NCBI RefSeq assembly: GCF_036067295.1
Contig: NZ_CP107954.1
Coordinates: forward strand, 2,108,001 to 2,172,000
Source: Kribbella sp. NBC_00382
Lineage (GTDB): Bacteria > Actinomycetota > Actinomycetes > Propionibacteriales > Kribbellaceae
Direction: 5' to 3'
Length of the DNA stretch: 64,000 nt
A model generated the notes under the pieces. It had not been told where the DNA came from. It saw only the letters and a program-made list of their open reading frames with translations, and ran no database searches. Below are positions 48,787-57,876 of the stretch, in pieces. Within the stretch, counting starts at the first letter, position 1; each line of letters opens with the position of its first letter. The position numbers were made by a program, and so were the translations under genes.

Positions 48787-49006
48787 CAAATGCCAGCTTG
48801 CTTCCGCGGCCGACCACTCCGCAGTGGTCGGGTCGGCACCGGCCGAGTTGTTGTTCCGTGGGCCGCTCAGGTGGGGTTGGCTGGGTGCTGGGGCTCGTTG
48901 GCTGGGGCGGGGCGGCGGTGTCCGGGGGCCGGGGCGGCGGTCCGTCGGCGGGGCTCGCCCGGGCTAGGGCCTGTGGGCTGGGGATGGCTGGGCTGGGCTC
49001 GTCGAG

Positions 49007-50347
49007 CTAGGGCTGGTTGGGCTCGGGCTCGTCGGGCTGGGGTGTTGGGGTCGCGGCGTCCGGAGCGGGGGGCTGGGGTGCGGCATCCGCAGCGGGTGCG
49101 TCCGGGGTGGGGGTGTCCGAGGCGGGCGCGTCCGGGGTGGGTGCCTCCGGGGCGGGGGGAGCCGCGTCTGGGGTGGGGGCGGGGGGTGCGGCTGGTGGGG
49201 TGTTTAGGGGGAGGGAGGTGTTGGCGGCTCGCATTAGTTCTACTGATTCGGGGGATTGGGGCTCGGTGGGCGCCGGTTCGGGGTGTTCGGCGGTGGGGAG
49301 GTCGACGCCTACTGATTGCCAGGCGGTTGCTACTGCGGTGGCTTCTGGGGAGGTGGGGCCGTACATGTTGCTGGCCGTTCTGTGAGTTGCTTCTGCGAAG
49401 GCGGTGAACGTGGTGGTGGGGGTGAGGTTGCCTGAGGTGAGGGTGGTGTACCAGATCTGGCCGGGCTTGTCGTAGGCGTTGCCGCCCAGGGCGGTGGCCA
49501 GTAGGTAGAACGCGTGGTTGGGGATGCCGGAGTTGAGGTGGACGCCGCCGTTGTCCTCGGTGGTCTCGACAAAACCCGACATGTGGGCCGGTTGCGGATC
49601 GCGGCCGAGGCGGGGGTCGTCGTACGCCGTACCGGGGGCCTTCATCGAGCGGAGGGCGACTCCTGAGACGCCAGGGCGGAAGAGCTCGGCACCGATCAGC
49701 CAATCGGCATCCGCAGCCGATTGCCCCAGGTGGTGCTGTTTGGCGAGCGAGCCGAAGACATCGGACAGGCTCTCGTTGAGCGCGCCCGACTGACCTTCGT
49801 AGACCAGCCCCGCCGTGTACTGCGTAACGCCATGCGTCAGCTCATGCCCGGTGACGTCAATCGAGCGGGTGAAGTCGCCGAAGATCTCCCCGTCGCCATC
49901 GCCGAAGACCATCTGCGTGCCGTCCCAGAAGGCGTTCGCGTACCCATGGTCGTAGTGCACCGTCGAGTTCAGCGGCAGTCCGGCGCCGTCGACCGAGTCC
50001 CGCCCGAAGCATTCCTTGAACATCGTCCAGGTCGCCCCGGTGCCGTCATACGCCTGGTTGACGGTCTCGTCGGCCACCGGCGCCTCGCCCTCGCGCCGAA
50101 CCACCGGGCCCGGCAGCGAGGTGCCGTTCTCCGCATCGTGGACGACCCGTCGCGCGTTCGCGCCATCACCGTCAGGCTGGACAGTGCCTTCCAGCTGGAC
50201 CGAGCCCTGCCCGAGTGCGGCCGGGCGGCTCCGGAGTACGGCGTCGTGCTGCAGCGACAGGCGGTAGCGAGCGCGCAGGTTGGGGTCGTCCGCGGTGCGC
50301 TCGAGGTGTTCGAGCAGGTACGGCGGGACGATGTGATGGACCGTCAT
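49007..50347 (-). CDS. M4 family (protealysin-like) metallopeptidase
   Basis: A 446-aa zinc peptidase. No signal peptide: it starts VHHIVPPYLLEHLERTADDP, the N-terminal propeptide of protealysin-like enzymes. Zinc site HELTHGVTQ at about 167-175 with the third ligand in NESLSDVFGS, and the catalytic His region NGGVHLNSGIPNHAFY. The C-terminal 85 residues are a Pro/Ala/Thr/Asp-rich tail of TPDAP and PAPEAP units. Protealysins act inside the cell or are exported by non-classical routes. In the 220-base gap downstream (48787-49006) the plus strand is G/T-rich and carries no gene. Confidence 0.88.
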   Translation of the reverse strand: MTVHHIVPPYLLEHLERTADDPNLRARYRLSLQHDAVLRSRPAALGQGSVQLEGTVQPDGDGANARRVVHDAENGTSLPGPVVRREGEAPVADETVNQAYDGTGATWTMFKECFGRDSVDGAGLPLNSTVHYDHGYANAFWDGTQMVFGDGDGEIFGDFTRSIDVTGHELTHGVTQYTAGLVYEGQSGALNESLSDVFGSLAKQHHLGQSAADADWLIGAELFRPGVSGVALRSMKAPGTAYDDPRLGRDPQPAHMSGFVETTEDNGGVHLNSGIPNHAFYLLATALGGNAYDKPGQIWYTTLTSGNLTPTTTFTAFAEATHRTASNMYGPTSPEATAVATAWQSVGVDLPTAEHPEPAPTEPQSPESVELMRAANTSLPLNTPPAAPPAPTPDAAPPAPEAPTPDAPASDTPTPDAPAADAAPQPPAPDAATPTPQPDEPEPNQP

Positions 50348-50479
50348 GCTGCTGATCGTGCCCTCTCCACCGGGTAGCGCAAAGGGCGAAATGCGATAAA
50401 CTCAAGGATTTGTGGCTGCGACCAGAGAATTGCCGAAATCGGCACCGGGAACCAACGAGCTGCATTTTATCACGAGGGG

Positions 50480-52732
50480 TTGGAATTGCTGAATCCGGTC
50501 GAGGCTGAACAGGTTCACCTGACGGCTTTCTACACGACCCTCGACCGTGAGCGGGAGCGTACGGAGGGTCGCCGGCAGGAGGAGCAGATCGCCGGTACGC
50601 GGAACGCGCAGGCCCTCCACCAGCGCGACGGCCGGGTCCGTGACCTGAACGCCAGGCTGTCGCGGTTGAACGCGGCCGAGGAAGGTCTCGCGTTCGGCCG
50701 GCTCGACGACGAGGACGGCGGCGTCCTGCACATCGGCCGGATCGGGTTGCACGACGACGACTACGAACCGCTGCTGGTCGACTGGCGCGCCCCCGCCGCA
50801 CGCCCGTTCTACATCGCCACCGCGGTGGTCAACGAGGGCATCGTCCGGCGCCGGCACATCCAGACCCGGCTGCGCCAGGTGGTCGATGTCCAGGACGAGC
50901 AGCTCGACCTGGACCGGACCGCGGACGGCGCGTCCCAGCCTGGCACCGGCGTGGTCGGCGAGGCGGTCCTCCTGAGCGCGCTGGAGGCGCGGCGTACCGG
51001 CACGATGGAGTCGATCGTCCGGACGATCCAGGCCGACCAGGACCGGATCATCCGCTCCGACCTGGCCGGGGTGCTGGTCGTGCAGGGCGGGCCGGGGACC
51101 GGCAAGACCGCAATCGCGCTGCACCGGGCCGCTTTCCTTTTGTATACACACCGCAATCAACTGGAAAAGCGCGGCATTCTGGTAGTCGGCCCCAATTCCA
51201 CCTTCCTGAAGTTCATCGGCCAGGTGCTGCCGTCGCTCGGCGAGGACGGCGTCCGGCTCGTCACCGTCGCCGAGCTGTACCCCGGCCTGACCGCGACCCG
51301 CCCCGAACCCGCCGAGGTGGCCGAGGTGAAGGGCCGCGCCGTGATGGCCGAGGTGATCGAGACCGCGGTCGCCGACCGCCAATGGGTGCCGGCCAAGCCC
51401 GTCGAGCTGACGGTCGACCGGACCGTACTGCGGCTGGAACCGGCCGTCGTCGAGGAACTCCGCAGCGCCGCCCGCGCCCGGCAGTTGACGCACAACCAGG
51501 CGCAGCCGTTCTTCAAGACGACGGTCATCGAGCACCTGGTCAGCCAGTACGCCGACATCATTGGCGAGGACCCGCTCGGCGGAGAGAACCTGCTCGACGA
51601 CTACGACCTGGAGGAGTTGCGCAACGAGGTCGTCGCGGACCCCGGAGTACAGGCATTGCTCCAACAGCTCTGGCCGGTGCTCAGCCCGCAACAACTCCTG
51701 ATCGACCTGTACGCCGATGAGCAGCGCCTCAAGTCCGCCGCGCCCCAACTGTCCGACCTCGACCGCGAGCACTTGCTCAGGTACGGCGCTGACTGGAGCC
51801 CGGCCGATGTGCCGCTGCTCGACGAAGCTGCCGAACTCCTCGGCGACGACGGCCGTGACCTCAAACGCGAACGGGCCGAGCGAGCACGTGCGATCGCTTA
51901 TGCACAAGGCTCTCTGGATGTGCTGTCCGGCTCGGGGTCGACCGACTTCGACGAGGACGACGAGGCGGAAGTCCTGTCGGCGAAGGACATCCTCGATGCC
52001 GAGATGCTGGCCGAGCGGTATGAGGCCGATGACGATCGCACGCTGGCCGAGCGCGCCTCGGTCGACCGGCGCTGGACGTACGGGCATGTGATCGTGGACG
52101 AGGCGCAGGAGTTGTCGCCGATGGCGTGGCGGGCGATCGCGCGGCGCTGCCCGTTGCGGTCGATGACGCTGGTCGGCGATGTCGCCCAGACGGGTGCTGC
52201 CGGGGGCGGGACGAGTTGGCGGCAGGCGCTGGCGCCGTCGTTCGGGGATCGCTGGCGGCTGGCGGAGCTGACGATGAACTACCGGACGCCGGCTGAGGTC
52301 ATGGAGCTCGCCGCGGATGTACTACGTGAGGTCGACCCCACTGCGAAGGCACCGCAGTCGGTGCGGGCGACTGGTGTCAGGCCGTGGCATCTCGACGTAC
52401 CGGCGGCTGAGCAGGCGGCGTATGTGAGCAAGGTGGCTGCCGAGGAGGTGCAGTACGGGCAGGTCGGTGTCATCACCTCGCGGCACCGGCTCGAGCTGGT
52501 GCAGGAGGCAGTGGGCGACGTAGCCGGCATCACCGTGCTCACTGTGGCCGGTGCGAAGGGTCTCGAGTTCGACTCGGTACTGGTCGTCGACCCCGACGGC
52601 ATCCTGATCGAGTCGCCCCGAGGCCTCCGCGACCTGTACGTCGCCTTGACCCGCTGTACTCAACGCCTGGGCGTCATCGGCGCACTGCCCGAAGTACTGC
52701 AGGACTCAGACGCGTGGGGCGAACGGGCCTAG
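50480..52732 (+). CDS. HelD-family RNA polymerase recycling ATPase
   Basis: A 750-aa UvrD-like ATPase. An N-terminal coiled-coil (about residues 8-70, LTAFYTTLDRERERTEGRRQ) that in HelD inserts into RNA polymerase, then LLVDWRAPAARPFYIATAVV, Walker A VVQGGPGTGKTAIALHRAAF (about 196-212), motif II VIVDEAQELSPMAWRA and motif VI DLYVALTRCTQRLGV. Actinobacterial HelD clears stalled RNA polymerase and in its HelR form gives rifampicin tolerance. The start appears to be a TTG, since no ATG or GTG in frame fits before it. I looked for a rifamycin-associated promoter element and did not see one. Confidence 0.9.
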   Translation: MELLNPVEAEQVHLTAFYTTLDRERERTEGRRQEEQIAGTRNAQALHQRDGRVRDLNARLSRLNAAEEGLAFGRLDDEDGGVLHIGRIGLHDDDYEPLLVDWRAPAARPFYIATAVVNEGIVRRRHIQTRLRQVVDVQDEQLDLDRTADGASQPGTGVVGEAVLLSALEARRTGTMESIVRTIQADQDRIIRSDLAGVLVVQGGPGTGKTAIALHRAAFLLYTHRNQLEKRGILVVGPNSTFLKFIGQVLPSLGEDGVRLVTVAELYPGLTATRPEPAEVAEVKGRAVMAEVIETAVADRQWVPAKPVELTVDRTVLRLEPAVVEELRSAARARQLTHNQAQPFFKTTVIEHLVSQYADIIGEDPLGGENLLDDYDLEELRNEVVADPGVQALLQQLWPVLSPQQLLIDLYADEQRLKSAAPQLSDLDREHLLRYGADWSPADVPLLDEAAELLGDDGRDLKRERAERARAIAYAQGSLDVLSGSGSTDFDEDDEAEVLSAKDILDAEMLAERYEADDDRTLAERASVDRRWTYGHVIVDEAQELSPMAWRAIARRCPLRSMTLVGDVAQTGAAGGGTSWRQALAPSFGDRWRLAELTMNYRTPAEVMELAADVLREVDPTAKAPQSVRATGVRPWHLDVPAAEQAAYVSKVAAEEVQYGQVGVITSRHRLELVQEAVGDVAGITVLTVAGAKGLEFDSVLVVDPDGILIESPRGLRDLYVALTRCTQRLGVIGALPEVLQDSDAWGERA

Positions 52733-53277
52733 TGGTTGGCGCAGCACTTGATTTGGTGCTCCACCTCGAAGGGGATGAGTACTCCGCCGACAGCCGGCTG
52801 GACCAGGAGGACTACCTGGCCTTTGCGGCGGATGGGGCGGATGAAGTCGCGGGTGTCGACCAGAGTCGTGTCCTCGACGGGTAGGCCGCCGATGGCTTCC
52901 ACCTGGTCGATACCGCACATCGCTACGAGCTCTGCTGCGGTCAGGGTGCCGTGGGCGTTCTCCTGGCCGGGGAACCTGACCAGGCGTCCCGCAGTACCGA
53001 GTGCTGTTTCCACTGCGGCCACGTAGGCGCCGCGGACTAGTTGGCTCGGGCCTGCGACCTCCGGCTCGGCTGCACCCGCGTGGATGACGGCTGAGCCTAC
53101 GTCCTGGGTCAGGGCCGCTTGATCAAAGCCAGACGTGCTGATGGAGACAGCCAAGTGGCCGCCTGGCACCACGTGGGTGCAGGCGACCACTGAGCCTGTC
53201 GCGGACTCCAGCAGGCGGTGGAGGACGTGTTCGGCCTCCACGGTGTCTGCGGAGTCCGCATCGACGGCGATGATCAC
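52729..53277 (-). CDS. Uncharacterised protein (182 aa) coupled to the PHP-domain gene
   Basis: I do not recognise this family. It starts with GTG at 53275-53277, overlapping the stop of the PHP-domain gene by 4 bases. The sequence alternates beta strands and helices (VIIAVDADSADTVEAEHVLH, VVACTHVVPGGHLAVSIS) and ends with IPFEVEHQIKCCANH, whose Cys-Cys-His cluster might bind a metal. No signal peptide. Its end overlaps the helicase stop by 4 bases on the opposite strand. A role together with the exported phosphoesterase is possible from linkage only. Confidence 0.72.
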   Translation of the reverse strand: MIIAVDADSADTVEAEHVLHRLLESATGSVVACTHVVPGGHLAVSISTSGFDQAALTQDVGSAVIHAGAAEPEVAGPSQLVRGAYVAAVETALGTAGRLVRFPGQENAHGTLTAAELVAMCGIDQVEAIGGLPVEDTTLVDTRDFIRPIRRKGQVVLLVQPAVGGVLIPFEVEHQIKCCANH

Positions 53278-55049
53278 TTTGTCGGAAGCACCCAGATCGG
53301 GTTCGTGTAGAACCACAGGTCCGCCCACGGGTCAGCGTCGCCGACCACGTCGAGCTGCGGACCCTTCGGGTCGATCGCGGCGCCGAGGAAGCCGGCCTGG
53401 CTGCGGTTGCCGTCCGTACCGCGGACGCGCACGTAGAACGGGTTCTCCGGGTCCGCCTTGCCGAGCGGCAGGACGAGCTCGAAGGTGCCGCGCTTGCCCG
53501 AGGTGTCCCACTGCTTGACGACCTTGGTGTCCGGCGCCGTGAAGGTGTCCTTGTCGCTGACCGCGCCCTTCACCGCACCCACGATCGCGTCGACGCGGTT
53601 GAGCGACGGCACGAAGTTGGCCCAGTTCGGCACGTTCTGCGCGGTGATCCGGATGACGAGTTCGACCGCGCGGCCCGGGCGGACGTGCAGCGCGCCACCG
53701 AGCGGCTCGCCGTGCGTCTTGCCGGTCTCGCGGACCTCCATGTCGATCGCCTTGACCAGCGCGCCGTGGTCGACCCAGACCCGGCCGTTGCGCAGGCCCT
53801 CCATCACCGCGCGGTAGTCGCGGTTGTCGGCGCCGACGTGCGTACGGCTGTAGTAGCCCGGGAAGAAGTCGGCAGCGGTGCGGTTGACCGTGCCACTGTA
53901 GACCGGGTCCATGTAGCGGCCGTCGCGGTCGAACTGCGCCTGGTCCGAGCCGTCGGGGCGACGGGAGGTCTCGTTCCAGTTCACGTGCGAGTCGGAGTTG
54001 GCGCTGATCCACCACGGCTTGCCCTCGGCGAGCAGGCTGTCCCAGAGGCCGCCGACCGTGGCGGTCATCCAGTCGAAGCCACCCCAGGTCCGGTATGACT
54101 CCGGCGGGAAGCCCGGGAAGGAGTTCGCGCTCGGGGCGTTGCCGTAGAGGCCACGGGCGCCACCTACGCCGACCCCGACGGGCAGACCGCCGGCCTGGTG
54201 ACCGGGCGCGCCTTCGAAACCGACGGCGATCCGCGGGTCGGCGTCGCGCCAGTTGCGGATCTCGTGCGGGCTGTCGATGCCGTTGCGGGCGGGGTGGTTC
54301 GCCAGGAACAACGCGTCGGCGACCCGGCGCTGGTCGACCTGCTGGCCGAGCCAGTGGATGCCGTCGAGGGCGAGCTGCTCGTTGGCCGGTGTGTTGGCGC
54401 CCGCGTTCTTCACGCTGCCGTCGTAGCTGTTCTCGAACTGCTTCAGTACCTCGACCTCACGGCTACCCGGAGCGACGAAGACGGTGCCGTGCTCGGCGGC
54501 CGGGATGTTCCACTCCAGCCCCTGGAAGATCAGCGTGTTCTTCAGCTCGGCCCGGGCCGCCTTGATCTGCGGGTTGACCAGGTCGACGCCGATCCGGGCG
54601 TGGGTCGCTCCACCGTGGTCGGTGATGACCAGCCAGTCAAGGCCGTTCGCGGCCGCGTGGTGCGCCTGGTCGATCACCCGGTACATGCCATCCGAGCTCA
54701 GCTGGGTGTGGATGTGGTGGTCGCCGGCCAGCCAGACGTTCGGCCGGCCACCGGAGGTGAACACGTGCGAGGTCGGCGAGGTCGCGGCGGCGAACTCGGC
54801 ACCCGAGACGGCCAGCGCGGCGGCGCCCCCGAGGATCCCGGCCGAGCGGAGCAACCCACGACGCGACAACTCGGTCGGCGACAGGTCGGTGTCCGGAATC
54901 GACTCGTCCAGCGCCGCGCTGGTGGCGGCGTCCAGCTCGGTGTTCGGGTGGTGATGGTCGTGATCATGACCATGCCCATGACCGTGCCCGTGCTCATGGC
55001 TGTGATCGTGACCATGACCGTGGCCGGTGTGGTCGTGGGAGTGTCCCAT
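53274..55049 (-). CDS. Tat-exported PHP-domain phosphoesterase with histidine-rich head
   Basis: A 591-aa protein. The first 34 residues contain 17 His (for example HDHSHEHGHGHGHGHDHD). A twin-arginine signal follows at residues 62-85: SRRGLLRSAGILGGAAALAV with AxA-like cleavage. The PHP-like domain begins WLAGDHHIHTQLSSDG and includes LDWLVITDHGG, both with metal-ligand His. The C-terminal part is a beta-sandwich (WANFVPSLNRVDAIVG; YTNPIWVLPTK). ATG at 55047-55049 after AGAGGA. The His stretch lies on the part removed or left in the cytoplasm at cleavage, so it may act in metal loading before folded export. Confidence 0.88.
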   Translation of the reverse strand: MGHSHDHTGHGHGHDHSHEHGHGHGHGHDHDHHHPNTELDAATSAALDESIPDTDLSPTELSRRGLLRSAGILGGAAALAVSGAEFAAATSPTSHVFTSGGRPNVWLAGDHHIHTQLSSDGMYRVIDQAHHAAANGLDWLVITDHGGATHARIGVDLVNPQIKAARAELKNTLIFQGLEWNIPAAEHGTVFVAPGSREVEVLKQFENSYDGSVKNAGANTPANEQLALDGIHWLGQQVDQRRVADALFLANHPARNGIDSPHEIRNWRDADPRIAVGFEGAPGHQAGGLPVGVGVGGARGLYGNAPSANSFPGFPPESYRTWGGFDWMTATVGGLWDSLLAEGKPWWISANSDSHVNWNETSRRPDGSDQAQFDRDGRYMDPVYSGTVNRTAADFFPGYYSRTHVGADNRDYRAVMEGLRNGRVWVDHGALVKAIDMEVRETGKTHGEPLGGALHVRPGRAVELVIRITAQNVPNWANFVPSLNRVDAIVGAVKGAVSDKDTFTAPDTKVVKQWDTSGKRGTFELVLPLGKADPENPFYVRVRGTDGNRSQAGFLGAAIDPKGPQLDVVGDADPWADLWFYTNPIWVLPTK

Positions 55050-55218
55050 TCGTGCGTCCTCTCGGATGACGGAATCCGGCCGGATCATCGCCGTCCTTCA
55101 TGACATCCAGATGTTGTCCACATGAACCCCTGCCGCCGGTACTTGCCCCGAAACCCCTTGCTTTGCGACGATGTCGCATTTGCGGCTGTGCCCGTGCCGG
55201 CTGTTACGGTGAGGCCCA

Positions 55219-55947
55219 GTGAAACGCTCGGTGTGGGTGCTCTTGTTGTCTGCTGCCTTGGTGGTCGCCGGCGGCGGACTGATCGTGCTCACCGCAACCG
55301 GCGCCTTCGATCACTCGGAGTCGCGCGAGCCGGTCACGCCGACGCCCACCACCGCTCAGACCGCCCCACCGAGGTCCGTACCGACTGTTGCCAGGAGCAC
55401 CGAACGTAAGACGGTCCCGACCACCAGGTACGTCTTTCCTATCGGTGGTTGTCGGGGGGATGCTTCGCAGAGTCATCATGATTATCCGGCGTCGGACATC
55501 TTTGCGGATAAGGGGTGCCGGTTCGTTTCGCCTGTGGATGGGCGGGTTGATGAGGTGACTCGGGTGGATACCTGGAACAAGAAGACCAACGTCGGGCGTG
55601 ATCGTGGTGGGTTGTCGATCTCTGTCGTTGGGGTCGACGGGGTTCGGTACTACGGGTCGCATCTGTCGGCCATTGGAGCCGGCATCAAACCCGGGCTGGT
55701 CGTGAAGGCCGGGCAGACCCTGGCGCTGACCGGGAAGACCGGGAGTGCTCAGGTGACGCCGCCGCATCTGCATTTCGGGATCAGCTGGCCAACGCCGGCC
55801 GGGCACTGGTGGATTCGGCGAGGGGCTGTGGCGCCGCAGACGTTCCTCAATGCGTGGCATGAGGGGCGGCAACTGTCGCCGGTGGCGTTGGTAGGGAAGA
55901 CGCGGCGGGCGTACGGGGTGGACCGCGGGTGCCGGTCCTACTGCTGA
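55219..55947 (+). CDS. M23/LytM peptidase, membrane-anchored
   Basis: A 242-aa peptidoglycan endopeptidase. One N-terminal membrane helix (SVWVLLLSAALVVAGGGLIV), a Thr/Pro-rich linker (PTPTTAQTAPPRSVPT), then the LytM domain with zinc ligands in SHHDYPASDIF and PPHLHFGISWPTPAGHWW. It has an extra C-terminal Cys pair (GCRSYC). Codon use shifts at about 55440 toward TTG, GGG and GTT. It is likely a cell-wall remodelling enzyme or its regulator, on the outside of the membrane. Confidence 0.88.
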   Translation: MKRSVWVLLLSAALVVAGGGLIVLTATGAFDHSESREPVTPTPTTAQTAPPRSVPTVARSTERKTVPTTRYVFPIGGCRGDASQSHHDYPASDIFADKGCRFVSPVDGRVDEVTRVDTWNKKTNVGRDRGGLSISVVGVDGVRYYGSHLSAIGAGIKPGLVVKAGQTLALTGKTGSAQVTPPHLHFGISWPTPAGHWWIRRGAVAPQTFLNAWHEGRQLSPVALVGKTRRAYGVDRGCRSYC

Positions 55948-57074
55948 CGTAGGGGTCGGAAGAAGGCTCGGATGTCGTCGACCAGGAGGTCGGGGGCTTC
56001 CAGGGCGGCGAAGTGGCCGCCTCTCGAGTACTCGGTCCAGTGCGTGATGTTGTGCTCGCGTTCGAGGATGTGGCGCATCGCGGGGTCGGTGGGGAAGACG
56101 GCGACTCCGGTTGGAACCTCGCTGCGGGCAAGACGCCTGGCTGCCCGGCTCTCGTAGTACAGGTTGGCGGAGGTTGCGCTGGTGTTGGTGAACCAGTAGA
56201 TGGAGACGTTGGCCAGCAGGTGGTCGAGGGTGACGGCGTCCTCGGGGAGCGCGCGCGACGGGTCGGTCCAGTCGTGGAACTTCTCGAGGATCCAGGCGAG
56301 CTGCCCGACGGGTGAGTCGCTGAGGGCGTACGAGACGGTCTGCGGTTTGGTCGACTGCAGTTCGGCGTACCCGGTGCCGGTCGCGCGGATGTGCTCGGCC
56401 GTCGCGAGCTTGGCCTGATCCGTCGCGTCGAGCTCGTCGAAGTCCCCCGCCTCGGCCGCTGGGAACGCGAGCCCGCCATTGATGTGTACGCCGATGACGC
56501 GCTCCGGCGCCAAACGCCCGACGAGGGGTGACACGACCGATCCGGTATCGCCGCCCTGCGCGCCGTACCGGTCGTAGCCGAGGCCGGCCATCAACGAGAT
56601 CCACGCGCGAGCGATCCGTACGTGATCCCAGCCGGTCCCTTCGAGCGGCACCGAGAACCCATGCCCCGGCACCGACGGCGCGACCACATGGAACGCATCC
56701 GCAGCGTCACCGCCATGCGCACCCGGCGAGGTCAGCGGCCCAAGCACCTCAAGGAACTCAGCCACCGACCCCGGCCACCCATGCGTCAACAGCAGCGGGA
56801 TCGCTCCGGGCTCGGACGACCGCGCATGCAGGAAGTGCACGGTCTGCCCGTCAATCCGAGTCCTGTACTGCGGTACTGCGTTGAGCCGCGCCTCCCAAGC
56901 CCGCCAGTCGAACTCGATCCACCGCTCGACCACCCCACGCAAGTACTCCACCGGTACTCCGCGAGCCCAGTCGCTCGACAGCGACCGCGGCCAGCGGGTA
57001 GCGCGCAGCCGGCGACGGAGGTCGTCGATCGCGTCCTGCGGGATCTCGATCCGAAAGGACTCGGCCTGGTCCAT
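55938..57074 (-). CDS. Epoxide hydrolase (EHN-domain alpha/beta hydrolase)
   Basis: A 378-aa enzyme. Residues 1-110 are the epoxide hydrolase N-terminal domain (FRIEIPQDAIDDLRRRLRAT, RWPRSLSSDWARGVP). The HGWPGS oxyanion motif is at about 98, the nucleophile Asp in YGAQGGDTGSVV, and the catalytic His in RGGHFAALEAPDLLVDD. Its end overlaps the convergent M23 gene by 10 bases. Likely microsomal-type hydrolysis of epoxides or esters; substrate not known. Confidence 0.92.
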   Translation of the reverse strand: MDQAESFRIEIPQDAIDDLRRRLRATRWPRSLSSDWARGVPVEYLRGVVERWIEFDWRAWEARLNAVPQYRTRIDGQTVHFLHARSSEPGAIPLLLTHGWPGSVAEFLEVLGPLTSPGAHGGDAADAFHVVAPSVPGHGFSVPLEGTGWDHVRIARAWISLMAGLGYDRYGAQGGDTGSVVSPLVGRLAPERVIGVHINGGLAFPAAEAGDFDELDATDQAKLATAEHIRATGTGYAELQSTKPQTVSYALSDSPVGQLAWILEKFHDWTDPSRALPEDAVTLDHLLANVSIYWFTNTSATSANLYYESRAARRLARSEVPTGVAVFPTDPAMRHILEREHNITHWTEYSRGGHFAALEAPDLLVDDIRAFFRPLRQQ

Positions 57075-57101
57075 GCCGAGCAGCCTACGGACGGCGGCAG
57101 G

Positions 57102-57467
57102 TCAGAGGTTGGCGTAGTACTCGGGCTTCATCTGGATGATTTGGACGTAGTTGCCGTCCGGGTCGATCAGGGTGGCGAAGTAGCCGGGGCCGCGGTCCTC
57201 GGGTTCGACCAGCCAGTTGACGTCGAGGGTGCGGAGGTGGGCGGCGGTTTGTTCGATGTCCTCGACGGCGAAGTTGATGATGAACCGGCCGGGTTCGGGG
57301 GCCTTGGCGTCGACGTCGTCGCGGTGTTCGACGATCAGGCCGAAGCCACCGAGGTCGAGGGTGCCGTAGTGGTTCGTCTCGGCCTGGAAGCCGTCGCGGT
57401 ACCACGCCTTGAGACGGTCGGGGTTCGTACTGCCGAGCAACATGCTGTTCAGCACTGGGCGGTCCAT
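57102..57467 (-). CDS. VOC superfamily protein
   Basis: A 121-aa VOC protein: VLNSMLLGSTNPDRLKAWYR at the N-terminus, FIINFAVEDIEQTAAHLRTL in the middle and GPGYFATLIDPDGNYVQIIQ at the end. The first-strand His ligand is absent (LLG), so metal binding is uncertain. ATG at 57465-57467 follows GGAGACAGCC; longer frames lack a site. It is 27 bases upstream of the epoxide hydrolase on the same strand and may be co-transcribed with it. Confidence 0.87.
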   Translation of the reverse strand: MDRPVLNSMLLGSTNPDRLKAWYRDGFQAETNHYGTLDLGGFGLIVEHRDDVDAKAPEPGRFIINFAVEDIEQTAAHLRTLDVNWLVEPEDRGPGYFATLIDPDGNYVQIIQMKPEYYANL

Positions 57468-57571
57468 GGCTGTCTCCTGTTCCGAGCCGGCGATCGGCTC
57501 ACGACCGGTACGTCGGAAACGCGGGCCTGAACTCGACATACCGGCAGAACTGAATGCGGAGACAGAAAACA

Positions 57572-57597
57572 TCCGCACCGGTGAGGTTCGGTGCGGA
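57572..57597 (-). terminator. Intrinsic terminator after 76-aa gene
   Basis: Stem TCCGCACCG/CGGTGCGGA with an 8-base loop; on the minus strand it is followed by TGTTTTCTG, a short U-rich run. It ends the small gene at 57646-57876 and precedes the VOC promoter. Confidence 0.7.
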
Positions 57598-57645
57598 CGA
57601 TGAAGTGTTTTCGTTTTTACTTTTCCAGGCGCATTGTTCGAGGGG

Positions 57646-57876
57646 CTAACGGGGGGCTACATCCCACATGCGCTCGCCGGGCAGGGGGTCGGGGAGCCGG
57701 TCGACGACGGGCATCGGGTCGTTGGTGACCCGGAGTCCGGCGAACCGACGGCTCATGGCGTGTGCGTACCGCTCGGCCAACGCCGGCTCGGCGTTGTAGT
57801 CGGCGATCACGTGCTCACCGAACCAGACGCGTACACGTCGGCGCTCAGACGTCTGGGTGGCGGTGGCGGTTGTCAC
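57646..57876 (-). CDS. Small conserved hypothetical protein (76 aa)
   Basis: A short protein: RRRVRVWFGEHVIADYNAEP followed by AMSRRFAGLRVTNDPMPVVD, then LPDPLPGERMWDVAP. I recall close homologues in other actinomycetes but no function. GTG at 57874-57876 follows GGAGG with 4-base spacing, which decides the start over longer frames. It ends 49 bases before a good terminator, so it is a single-gene transcript. Confidence 0.7.
   Translation of the reverse strand: MTTATATQTSERRRVRVWFGEHVIADYNAEPALAERYAHAMSRRFAGLRVTNDPMPVVDRLPDPLPGERMWDVAPR

Noticed and set aside
48786-49006. A gene in the G/T-rich segment after the FMN reductase operator.
   Set aside because: The plus-strand frame there is poor in typical residues and has no ribosome-binding site; on the minus strand it reads as Pro/Ser-rich run-on after the peptidase stop.
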